DNA of 35,524 nucleotides from Eubacterium sp. (GTDB lineage Bacteria; Bacillota; Clostridia; Lachnospirales; Lachnospiraceae), in assembly GCA_022791495.1 (NCBI GenBank), contig JAAVZE010000075.1, positions 1 to 35,524 of the forward strand, given 5' to 3'. The notes beneath the pieces are model-generated. The model saw nothing but the letters and a program-made list of their open reading frames with translations, had not been told where the DNA came from and ran no database searches. Of this stretch, positions 16,458 through 25,531 are shown piece by piece (within the stretch, counting starts at the first letter, position 1; each line of letters begins with the position of its first letter). The position numbers and the translations under genes are program-made.

Positions 16458-17480
16458 ATGGCTAAAACCACTAAAATTAACAATAGACGGTATCTGGGAA
16501 ATAAATACCGCCTGCTTTCGTTCATCCAGAAAGTGGTGGAAGATGAGTGTGAAAATGTAAATACTGTTGTGGACATTTTTGCAGGAACAGGAGCGGTTGC
16601 ATCTGCATTTCAAGAGAAGCAGCTGACCACAAACGATATTTTGTACAGCAATTATATCTCCAATTATGCCTGGTTTTCTGCCGAGCCCTATCATAAAGAT
16701 CTATTGGAAAATATGATTGATGCCTATAATGATGTGCAGGGAAAGGAAGATAACTATATGTCCCAGAATTTTGCCAATACTTACTTTAGTCTGGAGGATT
16801 GTGCCAAAATAGGTTTTATAAGGGAAGATATAGAGGAGAAATACCAGCAGGGCAGAATTAATTTCAGGGAACGGGCGATTTTGATCACCTCCTTACTTTA
16901 TGCCATGGATAAAATAGCCAAGACCTGCGGGCATTATGACGCCTATCGGCGGGACGTTGAATTTGATGCACATCTTGAACTGGCTTTGCCGGATGTAAGT
17001 GAAGTGAATAATCCGTATAATCAGTGTTTTAATGTGGATTCAAATGATCTGGCCAGAGATATATCAGCAGATCTGGTTTACATAGACCCGCCTTATAATT
17101 CCAGGCAGTACTGTGATGCCTATCATTTGCTGGAAAATGTGGCGCGGTGGGAAAAACCAGAGGTATTTGGTGTTGCCAGGAAGATGGACCGGAGGCATTT
17201 AAAGAGCAGATATTGTACCAAAAGTGCGACGGAGGCATTTGAAGATCTGATTAGAAATCTTGACTGCCGCTATATTCTGCTTTCTTATAACAATATGGCA
17301 GCGAAGGGGAATGATCGCTCCAATGCGAAGATTTCAGATGATGATATTTATAGAATACTGAATAACAAAGGGGAAGTAAAAGTTTTTTCGGAAAATTATA
17401 AAGCTTTTACAACAGGTAAGTCAGACATTGCCGACAATCAGGAGCGGTTATTTCTTTGTACCTGTGATCAAGGGAAGTAG
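16458..17480 (+). CDS. DNA adenine methyltransferase, first of two (restriction system 2)
   Basis: A 340-residue N6-adenine methyltransferase. Seen: N-terminal RRYLGNKYRLL, SAM-binding motif I DIFAGTG (residues 39-45) and catalytic DPPYNSRQYCDAYHLLENVARW (DPPY at 210-213). This form, with the long DPPYNSRQYC extension, occurs in methylases paired with type IIS nucleases such as the FokI/MboII group. It differs clearly from the Dam-type protein next door, so the two probably modify different strands of one asymmetric site. ATG 16458 has an AAGAGGT ribosome site. The next gene starts about 14 bases after this stop. Confidence 0.88.
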   Translation: MAKTTKINNRRYLGNKYRLLSFIQKVVEDECENVNTVVDIFAGTGAVASAFQEKQLTTNDILYSNYISNYAWFSAEPYHKDLLENMIDAYNDVQGKEDNYMSQNFANTYFSLEDCAKIGFIREDIEEKYQQGRINFRERAILITSLLYAMDKIAKTCGHYDAYRRDVEFDAHLELALPDVSEVNNPYNQCFNVDSNDLARDISADLVYIDPPYNSRQYCDAYHLLENVARWEKPEVFGVARKMDRRHLKSRYCTKSATEAFEDLIRNLDCRYILLSYNNMAAKGNDRSNAKISDDDIYRILNNKGEVKVFSENYKAFTTGKSDIADNQERLFLCTCDQGK

Positions 17481-17494
17481 GAATGAGGGAAACT

Positions 17495-18403
17495 ATGATA
17501 CAGTCACCATTAAATTACACCGGGGGAAAGTACAGGCTTTTGCCTCAAATATTACCATTGTTTCCAGAGCAGATAGGAACTTTTGTAGATCTGTTTTGTG
17601 GAGGATGTAATGTTGGGATCAACGTAGCGGCAAGGGCACACATTTACAATGACAGCTGTACCCCGTTGATAAATCTGTATTCTGTTATGCAGAGGCTTGA
17701 CAGCCGGGAATTTATAAACCGGCTTGAAAATGTCATACAGAACTATGGCTTGTCCGACGTAAAGACAAATGGATATAAATTTTATGGCTGCAACAGCAGC
17801 GACGGGTTGAGCGCCTATAACCGGGAACCTTATATGAATCTGCGTCAGGATGTCAACCATGCAGAGGTTCAGGATGATGACTATTACATAAAATTATACA
17901 CACTGATCATTTATGCCTTTAATAATCAGATCCGGTTTAACCGGAAGGGAGATTTCAATCTGCCGCCGGGAAAGAGAGACTTTAATCAGAACATGTATGA
18001 TAAGTTATCTGTTTTTCTCAATCTGCTCCATACACAGAAAGCGGTATTTACCAATCTGAATTTTAAAGATATGGATCTGGACCGCCTTAAATCTGGGGAT
18101 TTTGTTTACGTAGATCCTCCCTATCTTATTACCTGTGCTGCCTATAATGAGAAGAGGGGATGGACAGAACAGGACGAATACGATCTGTTGAATTTGCTGG
18201 ATACTCTATCCCGGCGGAACATTCGCTTTGGATTGTCAAACGTCATTGAATCCAAAGGGAGAAGAAACGATATATTGGAAAAATGGGTAAAAGAACGGCC
18301 GGATTACAGACAGATTGATCTTGATTATACATATCATAACGCAAACTATCAGAGGAAGAATAGAAAATCCGTGACACGAGAGGTTTTAATTGTAAACTAT
18401 TAG
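17495..18403 (+). CDS. Dam-family DNA adenine methyltransferase, second of two (restriction system 2)
   Basis: A 302-residue Dam/DpnM-class enzyme. Seen: LNYTGGKYRLLPQIL at the N-terminus (GGK at 10-12), motif I VDLFCGGCNVG (from Asp32) and catalytic DPPY (207-210), followed by RRNIRFGLSNV and a C-terminal YHNANYQRKNRKSVTREVLIVNY tail typical of Dam proteins. An ATG at 17483 is also in frame, but it has almost no spacing from its putative ribosome site, whereas GAGGGA fits 17495. The restriction gene begins 10 bases after the stop. Confidence 0.9.
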   Translation: MIQSPLNYTGGKYRLLPQILPLFPEQIGTFVDLFCGGCNVGINVAARAHIYNDSCTPLINLYSVMQRLDSREFINRLENVIQNYGLSDVKTNGYKFYGCNSSDGLSAYNREPYMNLRQDVNHAEVQDDDYYIKLYTLIIYAFNNQIRFNRKGDFNLPPGKRDFNQNMYDKLSVFLNLLHTQKAVFTNLNFKDMDLDRLKSGDFVYVDPPYLITCAAYNEKRGWTEQDEYDLLNLLDTLSRRNIRFGLSNVIESKGRRNDILEKWVKERPDYRQIDLDYTYHNANYQRKNRKSVTREVLIVNY

Positions 18404-18413
18404 GAGGAACCTG

Positions 18414-20558
18414 GTGAGAATCAAAGAAGGACAGATTTTTAATCTGATGGACACTAATGGCCGAAGGAACGATGTGATACATGCTCTTCAGGGATATTTA
18501 ACAATCCTTGAAGAGATACAAAACAATAAAAAAATGCGATGGGCTTCCATACCAGACAGTTTCGCTCAGTACGAATTTTATCGTCAGGCGATCGAACTTT
18601 CGCCAGATGTTTTTGTTAAACATGATCCTTACGATAAACTTATGGAACAAATAAAAAAGATTCCAGATTTTAATGAGGCTGTCGAGAATCTGGATCTGGG
18701 GTGGATCCAACGCAATTATATGTCCTATCCAGAACTCGTTGGCCAGTTCGACCTGGGCATTGAGGACCGGGCAAGACATTATACCAGCAACCTGGTTAAA
18801 TTAGGCTTTGCAGATGATGACCGGGATATTTCTCCTGTGGGAAAGCTGTTACTTGATCCGCAAAAAATAAAGAAAGACGAGCTTGAAAAGCTGCTTCCTG
18901 TCGATGGCGTTAATATTGTCTATTTACGCCAGCTGCTAAAGCTCCGGCTGTTTGATTCTGGCGGCGAGAGATTTTATGCTCCCTTCCATCTGGCGATATT
19001 TGTATTATTAAAAAGAACACGATTGTCAGAAAATGAGTTTTCGGAACTGGTTCAGGGGTTAAATCCCTATTCTGATTTTACCAACATAGAAGACTATGTG
19101 GTGAATTACCGAGAGGGCGATATTGTATCGGATATAGAAATTGATATACCTGAAGAATTAAAAACCCAGGAGAAAATATCGGAGACGGTATTCCGCAAAT
19201 TCTATAAGAACAGAAAAAGTAAAACGGCTGTGGATGTCTACTGGGAATTTTATGACCGGTTGTGGAAATATGTCCATGAAGAAAAAAACCCGGATAAATT
19301 GGATAGCGTATTGACTTTTTATGAAGACAACAGGGCTATGCTGAATAAGGCTTTTGGCAGGGGGAAGAACCTTTTTTCGCTAAAAACAGGAGACAGACCA
19401 TCTTTTACGGTTTTCGATGACCAGCATCCGGATATTCTTACGTTACATACCAATGAATACTTGTACATCCAGTTTTCATTGTCAAAGATTCTGGATCAGA
19501 TCAGAGAATATTCGGATACAACGAAGAGAATATTTAAGGCTTCTGGCATGATTCGTTTTTATAATGGCTTCGTCGAATTGGCATACCGGGAACTTTGTTC
19601 CTGTATTTTTGAAGTAGAGTTTATCCGAAGCCGTATTTCAGGAAATGTATCGGAAGAGACTCATTCCTGCTATCGCAGTCAAAGAGAGTATGAAGGTGGT
19701 TTATACAGCTATTATTGTGAAGTGGTCTCTTTATCGGAAATTTTAAGATATACAAAAAAGGAAATTACACAGGTTAAGGACCATATCCGGGAGGAATTTC
19801 CAGATACATCCATGGAGAAAATACCTTTCCTTCTTGCAGAAAAACGAAAGAAAGAATTCGCATTGTTTCTGGAGAGATCCTATCCAGCAGAAAAGGTCAA
19901 GGAGATCCTTCGGATGTTTGCAGACAGGTCCCATGACAGGCAGATCAAAGAGATGGTGAGCCAGGATGCCTCCGTACCGACAATCTATGAGTATATTGTG
20001 GGAATTGCCTGGTACTATTTCTCGGGAAAAAGGATTGATTTACTTGGAAGCTACAATCTGACTTTATCGGCGGATTTTGAACCCCTGGTCCATGCCGGAG
20101 GCGGGCAGGGGGACATCGTTATTTATGAAAAAGATAAGGTTGTAATGCTTGAGGCAACACTTATGAATGCAAATAGTCAGAAACGCGGGGAGTGGGAACC
20201 TGTTTTAAGACATTCCATTAATTTGAAAGTAGAGGAAGAGACGGCAAAGACAGGCAGGGTAGTCACATCATTTTTTATTGCGGACCGCTTTGACTATAAT
20301 ACAATTAATATCTGGAAAGCCATTGCGGCAGTTCCACTGCAGTCCACAGTGGAGAGAGATAAATTTACAGATAACGTAGTTATTATGCCAGTTCACAGTG
20401 AAGAATTATGTTCTTTGATGGATCAGCACAGGGAATATGATGCCATGATTTCCAGGGTTCACCAGCTGTTTGAAGTAGATAAAGTTAACTTTGATATCAA
20501 CTGGAGGGATAAGTTTATGGAAAAGGTAATAGATGACAGAGCAGGAGGATTGTGCTAA
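18414..20558 (+). CDS. AlwI-family type IIS restriction endonuclease (restriction system 2)
   Basis: A 714-residue protein with a GTG start behind a strong TAGGAGGA site. Overall it diverges from the nuclease at 1359-3038, but the catalytic core aligns. Here GDIVIYEKDKVVMLEATL leads to a WEPVLRHSINL segment, against ADIICDYGDFGLAVEVT and GEPVSRHL there. Asp567, Glu580 and Glu593 repeat the same 13-residue spacing. The N-terminal half (RARHYTSNLVKLGFADDDRDISPVGKLLL) looks like the winged-helix recognition part of the family. Two methylases upstream imply an asymmetric recognition sequence needing a separate enzyme per strand. Codon use is closer to the host genes than in restriction system 1. 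Confidence 0.78.
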   Translation: MRIKEGQIFNLMDTNGRRNDVIHALQGYLTILEEIQNNKKMRWASIPDSFAQYEFYRQAIELSPDVFVKHDPYDKLMEQIKKIPDFNEAVENLDLGWIQRNYMSYPELVGQFDLGIEDRARHYTSNLVKLGFADDDRDISPVGKLLLDPQKIKKDELEKLLPVDGVNIVYLRQLLKLRLFDSGGERFYAPFHLAIFVLLKRTRLSENEFSELVQGLNPYSDFTNIEDYVVNYREGDIVSDIEIDIPEELKTQEKISETVFRKFYKNRKSKTAVDVYWEFYDRLWKYVHEEKNPDKLDSVLTFYEDNRAMLNKAFGRGKNLFSLKTGDRPSFTVFDDQHPDILTLHTNEYLYIQFSLSKILDQIREYSDTTKRIFKASGMIRFYNGFVELAYRELCSCIFEVEFIRSRISGNVSEETHSCYRSQREYEGGLYSYYCEVVSLSEILRYTKKEITQVKDHIREEFPDTSMEKIPFLLAEKRKKEFALFLERSYPAEKVKEILRMFADRSHDRQIKEMVSQDASVPTIYEYIVGIAWYYFSGKRIDLLGSYNLTLSADFEPLVHAGGGQGDIVIYEKDKVVMLEATLMNANSQKRGEWEPVLRHSINLKVEEETAKTGRVVTSFFIADRFDYNTINIWKAIAAVPLQSTVERDKFTDNVVIMPVHSEELCSLMDQHREYDAMISRVHQLFEVDKVNFDINWRDKFMEKVIDDRAGGLC

Positions 20559-20623
20559 AATAAAATCATAGTATGTCATCCTGGCAGGAGCCAGGGGAGA
20601 AAAGGAATGGAGGTCTTATTTTT

Positions 20624-21487
20624 ATGGCAGAAAAGAGTAAAAAGTATGTATATGAATGGGAAGATTATGAAGATGGCAAAAAGAATGCAAAGACTATGGG
20701 AGAAGAGATTCTGGCAGATCCGCAGCTGCCGGAACTCGAAGAGATCATCATTGGCTGCTGGGGGGAATCCTGGGAAAACAGTGCCCAGGCCATCATCGAC
20801 AGCATTGTAGCAAATAAGGAAAAATTTGCAGGGATCAAAAGTCTGTTTGTGGGGGATATGGATTATGAAGAGTGTGAGGTGTCCTGGATCGAGCAGGCAG
20901 ATTATTCCGCGCTCTGGGAGGCGCTTCCGGGATTGGAAATATTGACGGTCAAGGGAGGGACGAATCTGAGTCTTGGAAAGATCTGTCATCCGAATTTAAA
21001 GCGTCTGGAGATCATCTGCGGTGGTCTTCCCAAAGAGGTGCTTGCCAGCATCGCAGAGGCAGAACTGCCGGAACTGGAAGAGCTGGCGCTGTATCTTGGC
21101 GTGGATGACTATGGCTTTGACGGCGGTGTGGAGGACGTAAAAAACATGCTGGAGAAGTCAGATTTTCCCAAACTTCGTTCTCTTGGCATTATGGACAGCG
21201 AGATTCAGGATGAGGTGGCAGAGGTGGTCTGTGACTGCAAATATATGAAACAGATTGACAAACTGGATCTTTCCAAGGGTACAATGACGGATCAGGGTGG
21301 TGAGGTTCTGTTAAAGGCACTGCCTGATTATGATAATATCAAAGAAGTAAATCTGGAATATCATTACATGTCAGAGGCTATGATGAAGAAGCTGGAAGGG
21401 CTGTCAGCGAAGGTGGACGTAAGTGATCCACAGGAGGACGATGAGTACGACGGAGAGATCTACCGCTATCCGATGCTCACCGAATAA
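20624..21487 (+). CDS. STM4015-family leucine-rich-repeat-like protein
   Basis: First gene of a five-gene operon matching the conserved but functionally unassigned STM4015-4011 set named after Salmonella loci. The 287-residue protein is soluble and acidic. Its leucine-rich, repeat-like body shows recurring patterns such as LPELEELALYLG, FPKLRSLGIMD and IDKLDLSKGTMTDQG, and the acidic tail ends DGEIYRYPMLTE. No catalytic motif is visible, so it is more likely a binding partner or a substrate of the four enzymes downstream. ATG 20624, with AATGGAGG before it, is preferred over an upstream in-frame start at 20573. The next gene starts 14 bases after the stop. Confidence 0.75.
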   Translation: MAEKSKKYVYEWEDYEDGKKNAKTMGEEILADPQLPELEEIIIGCWGESWENSAQAIIDSIVANKEKFAGIKSLFVGDMDYEECEVSWIEQADYSALWEALPGLEILTVKGGTNLSLGKICHPNLKRLEIICGGLPKEVLASIAEAELPELEELALYLGVDDYGFDGGVEDVKNMLEKSDFPKLRSLGIMDSEIQDEVAEVVCDCKYMKQIDKLDLSKGTMTDQGGEVLLKALPDYDNIKEVNLEYHYMSEAMMKKLEGLSAKVDVSDPQEDDEYDGEIYRYPMLTE

Positions 21488-21501
21488 TTCTGGTGGAATC
21501 T

Positions 21502-22503
21502 ATGGGAATCGTATTGATCGGAGAACCGGGGACAAGGCGGACGGAATATTTTCTCCGCGCCGCTGGGGAATTACATAAGCCGGTCTGGTTTGTGGACTGG
21601 CAGACAGCAGGGGGGATGGAGTTTCACGGGGATGTGGTGAAGCTGGATCCTCCCTCCTATAAGAGCAGCGATCTCTTTCAGATGAAGGATCATCTGGCGT
21701 CATTTCAAAAGCTGATGAAACAGTCAGAGGGGGCAGGGGGGATCTTTTTGAACCCTCCCTCTGAAATTCTCCGTCTATTAGACAAAAGACAATGTAAAGA
21801 AATACTGATGGAAAACCAGGTTCCGGTCACGGAGATGCTGGAGGACAAAATTGAAAATGCAGAACAGCTTATGGAGTCCATGAAACATCGAAGGATTTAT
21901 TCCGTATTTATTAAACCTGTTTATAGTTCCGGCGCCGCGGGAGTTACCGCATTTCGTCTGGCTCCGGGGCAGGGTAGGATGATGGCGTATACATCCTGTA
22001 TTCTTCAAGGAGAGGAACTGGTGAATACGAAGAAGCTTCGGCGCATGGAGAATGCTCAGGAGATCTGCCGCCTGTTGGATGCGGTGCTGTCACTGGGAGC
22101 AGTGGTGGAGCGCTGGCACCCTAAAGCTTCTTTTGGAGGGAAAAGCTATGACCTCCGGGTGGTCTGGCAGTTCGGGAGATGTGAATTTGTGGTGGCAAGG
22201 TGTTCTTCTGGTCCGGTGACAAACCTTCATCTGAACAATTCTCCTCTGGCATTTTCAGATCTGGGGCTTTCAGAAAAAGTGATCTGTGAGATCAATGCCT
22301 TATGTGAAAAAGCCATGTCATGTTTTCCAGAACTGCGGATGGCTGGCATCGATGTACTTCTGGAACAGGGATCATTGAAACCAAAGATCATCGAGATGAA
22401 TGGCCAGGGGGATCTGATGTATCAGGATATTTTTTATGAGAACCGGATCTACAGGCGGCAGGTGGAATGGATGGCACAAAGGGCAGCTGACGGAGACGGG
22501 TGA
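21502..22503 (+). CDS. STM4014-family ATP-grasp protein
   Basis: A 333-residue probable ATP-grasp ligase, a class that activates a carboxylate with ATP and joins it to an amine or other nucleophile. Seen: an ATP-binding loop FIKPVYSSGAAGV (Lys138), a LRVVWQFGRCEFVVAR strand pair, and the metal-binding EMNGQGDL (Glu298, Asn300) near the C-terminus, the order found in RimK-like enzymes. The ATG at 21502 with TGGTGGA before it is used; a GTG at 21493 would add three residues. The end overlaps the next start by four bases. The substrate is unknown; within the operon, the acidic LRR-like protein or a small metabolite are both possible. Confidence 0.75.
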   Translation: MGIVLIGEPGTRRTEYFLRAAGELHKPVWFVDWQTAGGMEFHGDVVKLDPPSYKSSDLFQMKDHLASFQKLMKQSEGAGGIFLNPPSEILRLLDKRQCKEILMENQVPVTEMLEDKIENAEQLMESMKHRRIYSVFIKPVYSSGAAGVTAFRLAPGQGRMMAYTSCILQGEELVNTKKLRRMENAQEICRLLDAVLSLGAVVERWHPKASFGGKSYDLRVVWQFGRCEFVVARCSSGPVTNLHLNNSPLAFSDLGLSEKVICEINALCEKAMSCFPELRMAGIDVLLEQGSLKPKIIEMNGQGDLMYQDIFYENRIYRRQVEWMAQRAADGDG

Positions 22504-23306
22504 GTCGAGTTATGAATATGAATGAAATCGTGGGAGCCTACAATATTTTATTTGTCTGTATTGACTCCCTTCGTTATGATGTGGCGGAGGAAGAACAGGA
22601 CAGGGGAGGGACGCCGGTTCTGAACCGGTATGGCAGATGGCGCCGATGCGAGGCGCCGGGAAATTTTACCTATCCCTCCCATCAAGCCATGTTTGCCGGA
22701 TTTCTTCCAATGGATGCCGGAATTAAAAATATGAAACAGAGGGAAAAACTGTTTTTTTCCGAGGATATCGGGATGGGGAGAAAGGCGCCGGAGGGGGCGT
22801 TTTGTTTTCGTGGAGCCACCTTTGTGGAGGGACTGGAAAAGGAAGGTTATGAGACTTTCTGCATCGGGGGCCTGAGTTTTTTTGACCAGAGGACAGACAT
22901 TGGAAAGGTGATGCCTTCCTATTTTATGCACAGTTTCTGGAATCCATCCTTTGGACCGAAGGTCAGGGAATCTACAAAAAACCAGATCGATCTTGCTGTA
23001 AAAAAGATAAGCGGGCTGCCTGTGGAACAGTTAATAATGATGTATATTAATATTTCTGCGATTCATTATCCCAATTATTTTTATGTCGAAGGCACGAACA
23101 AAGACAGTGTAGAAAGCCACGGAGCGGCGCTACGTTATGTGGATGCACAGTTGGAACGGCTGTTTCACGCTTTCTATAAAAAAGGAGATACTTTTGTCAT
23201 CTGCTGTTCGGATCACGGCACCTGTTATGGTGAGGACGGATATCTGTATCATGGTTTTAACCATCCCATCGTCAACACGGTACCATATAAACATTTTACC
23301 TTGTGA
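22500..23306 (+). CDS. STM4013/SEN3800-family hydrolase, alkaline phosphatase/sulfatase fold
   Basis: A 268-residue metal-dependent hydrolase or phosphotransferase of the alkaline-phosphatase superfamily. Seen: the N-terminal metal site ILFVCIDSLRYD (Asp22 from the GTG start), FTYPSHQAMFAG with Thr57 in the nucleophile position (no Cys/Ser-x-P-x-R sulfatase signature, so formylglycine use is not expected), and a C-terminal SDHGTCYGEDGYLYHG metal site. The GTG at 22500 overlaps the upstream stop as GTGA; ATGs at 22512 and 22518 are alternatives that begin nearer the conserved part. It lacks a signal peptide and membrane anchor, unlike many relatives, so it acts in the cytoplasm. Confidence 0.78.
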   Translation: MSRVMNMNEIVGAYNILFVCIDSLRYDVAEEEQDRGGTPVLNRYGRWRRCEAPGNFTYPSHQAMFAGFLPMDAGIKNMKQREKLFFSEDIGMGRKAPEGAFCFRGATFVEGLEKEGYETFCIGGLSFFDQRTDIGKVMPSYFMHSFWNPSFGPKVRESTKNQIDLAVKKISGLPVEQLIMMYINISAIHYPNYFYVEGTNKDSVESHGAALRYVDAQLERLFHAFYKKGDTFVICCSDHGTCYGEDGYLYHGFNHPIVNTVPYKHFTL

Positions 23307-23334
23307 TACCAACACTATTTATAGGAGAAAATAC

Positions 23335-24606
23335 ATGGATAATCCATATGTTCAATATATGTACAGTTATCCCCACAAGACAGCCTATGGCCCGCTGTCG
23401 GGGATCCGTCTGGAAGATTACATACAAAGGCTGTCAGGAGGACAGAACAGCCTTTATTTTCATATTCCTTTTTGTCAGAGTAAATGTGGCTACTGCAACC
23501 TGTTCTCCGTGACGGGGCAGTCTGATGAATTTATGTCAGCCTATGTGGATGCCATGGAGAGACAGGCGGAGCAGCTGAGAACCATTCTTCCGAAGGGAGC
23601 AGATTTTTCGGATCTGACACTGGGGGGCGGGACGCCGCTGCTGCTATCAGAGAAACAGCTTGAAAGGGTTTTTTCCATAGCCAGGGACCGGATGGGATTT
23701 GAGGGAAAATCGGTCATCGTGGAGACATCTCCGGCTCAGACGACGGAAGAAAAGGCGGCACTTTTGAAGGAAAATGGCGTCACCCGGGTAAGTATGGGAG
23801 TGCAGAGCTTTCATGATGAAGAATTGCGGACGCTGAACCGGAGACACCGGGTCTGGCAGGTGCACCGGGCAGCCCGTATCCTGAAAAAGAGTAAATTCCC
23901 CTGTATCAATCTGGATCTTATCTATGGTATACCGGGACAGACGGTGGAAAGCCTGCTGGATTCCGCAGGGCAGGCGGCAGCATATGAGCCAGAGGAAATG
24001 TTTGTGTATCCACTGTATATAAAAAATGGTACATTTCTGGCGCAGAAGATGAGTATCCATCCTGAGACCGTCTACGGGATGTATCAGGAGCTGAGAGACT
24101 TTCTGAAAGAGAGAGGATATAAGCAGCTTTCCATGCGCCGGTTTGTGAAAGATCCTGATCCTCTGGATCAGGGAAGCTGCGGATTCGGTAACACCATATC
24201 CGTCGGCTGTGGCGGACGTAGTTATATCGGGGAGCTGCATTTTTGTACTCCTTTTGCCCTGGGGCAGAGAAGCTGTATGGATATTTTACAGAAGTATATG
24301 CAGAAGAAAGATTTTCTGGAAGTCACCCATGGTTACCTTCTATCAGAAGAAGAGATGAGAAGACGCTATGTCATAAAAAATATTTTGTTTTGCTGCGGCA
24401 TCGATAAAGAAGAGTACCGGTGCCGGTTTGACAGCGAGCCGCAAAAGGATTATCCGCTGCTGACAGAGTGGATCCGGAACGGCTTGGCGGTGGCGGATTC
24501 TGCGAAGATCTGCCTTACAGAGAAAGGAATCTCTCTGTCCGATTTTCTTGGACCAAAACTGATGTCAGAGGCGATCAGGGAAAAAATGAGAAAATGGCGC
24601 TATTGA
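23335..24606 (+). CDS. STM4012-family radical SAM protein (HemW/HemN-like)
   Basis: A 423-residue radical SAM enzyme. The 4Fe-4S motif is Cys47-x3-Cys51-x2-Cys54 within FHIPFCQSKCGYCNLF, followed by LGGGTPLLL and SMGVQSFHDEEL, all features of the HemN/HemW class, whose members bind a second SAM or haem. It belongs to the conserved five-gene set, so a role in porphyrin metabolism is less likely than modification of a pathway-specific substrate. ATG 23335 with AGGAGA upstream is chosen; the frame upstream of it only shadows the hydrolase gene. Confidence 0.83.
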   Translation: MDNPYVQYMYSYPHKTAYGPLSGIRLEDYIQRLSGGQNSLYFHIPFCQSKCGYCNLFSVTGQSDEFMSAYVDAMERQAEQLRTILPKGADFSDLTLGGGTPLLLSEKQLERVFSIARDRMGFEGKSVIVETSPAQTTEEKAALLKENGVTRVSMGVQSFHDEELRTLNRRHRVWQVHRAARILKKSKFPCINLDLIYGIPGQTVESLLDSAGQAAAYEPEEMFVYPLYIKNGTFLAQKMSIHPETVYGMYQELRDFLKERGYKQLSMRRFVKDPDPLDQGSCGFGNTISVGCGGRSYIGELHFCTPFALGQRSCMDILQKYMQKKDFLEVTHGYLLSEEEMRRRYVIKNILFCCGIDKEEYRCRFDSEPQKDYPLLTEWIRNGLAVADSAKICLTEKGISLSDFLGPKLMSEAIREKMRKWRY

Positions 24607-24631
24607 GCGAAGGAATGGAGGAGGGTGTGTA

Positions 24632-25501
24632 ATGGTCCGTCAGATATATTACCGGGGAAGTTTGAGATTTTGTAACTACTCCTGCAGCTACTGTCCATTT
24701 TCCAAAGAAAAGGAGAGCCGGCGGCAGCTGGAGGAGGATGAGAGGGAGCTTTTCCGATTTGTGAAGCGGATCGTAGAGAAAAAGTTTCAAGGTGCTGTTC
24801 AGATCGTCCCCTACGGAGAGGCGCTGATCCATCGGTATTACTGGAGGGCACTGGCAAAACTCAGCCGGCTGCCACAGATCGAAGTAGTGGGCGCCCAGAG
24901 TAATTTTAGTTTTGACGTGAAAGAGATGTTGGGTGAATTTGAAAAAGCCGGGGGAGAGAAGAAGAAGCTCCAGCTATGGGGAACTTTCCATCCGGAGATG
25001 GTATCAGAGCAGGATTTTTTGGGGGTATGCCGTCAGTTAAAAGAAGCCGGAATCTTGTTCTGTGCCGGTGCTGTTGGGGTACCAGAAAACTTATCCTGGC
25101 TGCAGAGGATAAGAAAAGAACTAGATCCGGCGGTATATTTCTGGATCAATAAGATGGATGGGCTGGGCAGGAAGTACACCCGGGAGGAGATCCAGGCATT
25201 TTCTGCCCTGGATCCGTATTTTTCACTGGAACTGCGCCATTACAGGGCAGATGCCGCCCATTGTGGGAGTGCTCTGTTTTGTGATTCAAAGGGTGATGTA
25301 TACGCCTGTAACCGCTGCCGCCACAGATCAGGTAATTTATATTCGGAGGATCCAGGAGAAACATTATGGCATATCTCAGAAAATGACCTCATATGTGACA
25401 GAAAGGAATGTGACTGTTATATCTCATACTGCAACCGGGATGATTTGGAAGAAATGATATCTTTCGGTCCATATCCGGCATTTCGGATCCCTTTATATTG
25501 A
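24632..25501 (+). CDS. STM4011-family radical SAM protein
   Basis: Last gene of the STM operon: 289 residues with the radical SAM cluster motif near the N-terminus (Cys14-x3-Cys18-x2-Cys21 in FCNYSCSYCPF). The C-terminal third is cysteine-rich (CGSALFCDSKGDVYACNRC ... CDRKECDCYISYC), resembling the SPASM-type auxiliary Fe-S cluster region of peptide-modifying radical SAM enzymes. The start has GGAGGGTG before the ATG and lies 25 bases after the previous stop. No terminator is obvious after it; the next gene has its own promoter. Confidence 0.8.
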   Translation: MVRQIYYRGSLRFCNYSCSYCPFSKEKESRRQLEEDERELFRFVKRIVEKKFQGAVQIVPYGEALIHRYYWRALAKLSRLPQIEVVGAQSNFSFDVKEMLGEFEKAGGEKKKLQLWGTFHPEMVSEQDFLGVCRQLKEAGILFCAGAVGVPENLSWLQRIRKELDPAVYFWINKMDGLGRKYTREEIQAFSALDPYFSLELRHYRADAAHCGSALFCDSKGDVYACNRCRHRSGNLYSEDPGETLWHISENDLICDRKECDCYISYCNRDDLEEMISFGPYPAFRIPLY

Positions 25502-25531
25502 GAAAATATAAAAGTGGCTCAAAAAAAGAAC

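Noticed and set aside
22500-23306. Formylglycine-type sulfatase with one of the radical SAM proteins as its maturase.
   Set aside because: The nucleophile position reads T-Y-P-S-H, without the Cys or Ser of the C/S-x-P-x-R maturation signature.
23137-23334. Apparent 66-residue N-terminal extension of the STM4012-like radical SAM protein.
   Set aside because: It overlaps the hydrolase gene out of frame and has no family similarity; ATG 23335 with AGGAGA is a better start.
23335-25501. One of the radical SAM proteins being the missing NrdG activase.
   Set aside because: Both are larger than NrdG, resemble HemW and SPASM-type proteins, and sit in the conserved STM operon about 8.4 kb from nrdD.
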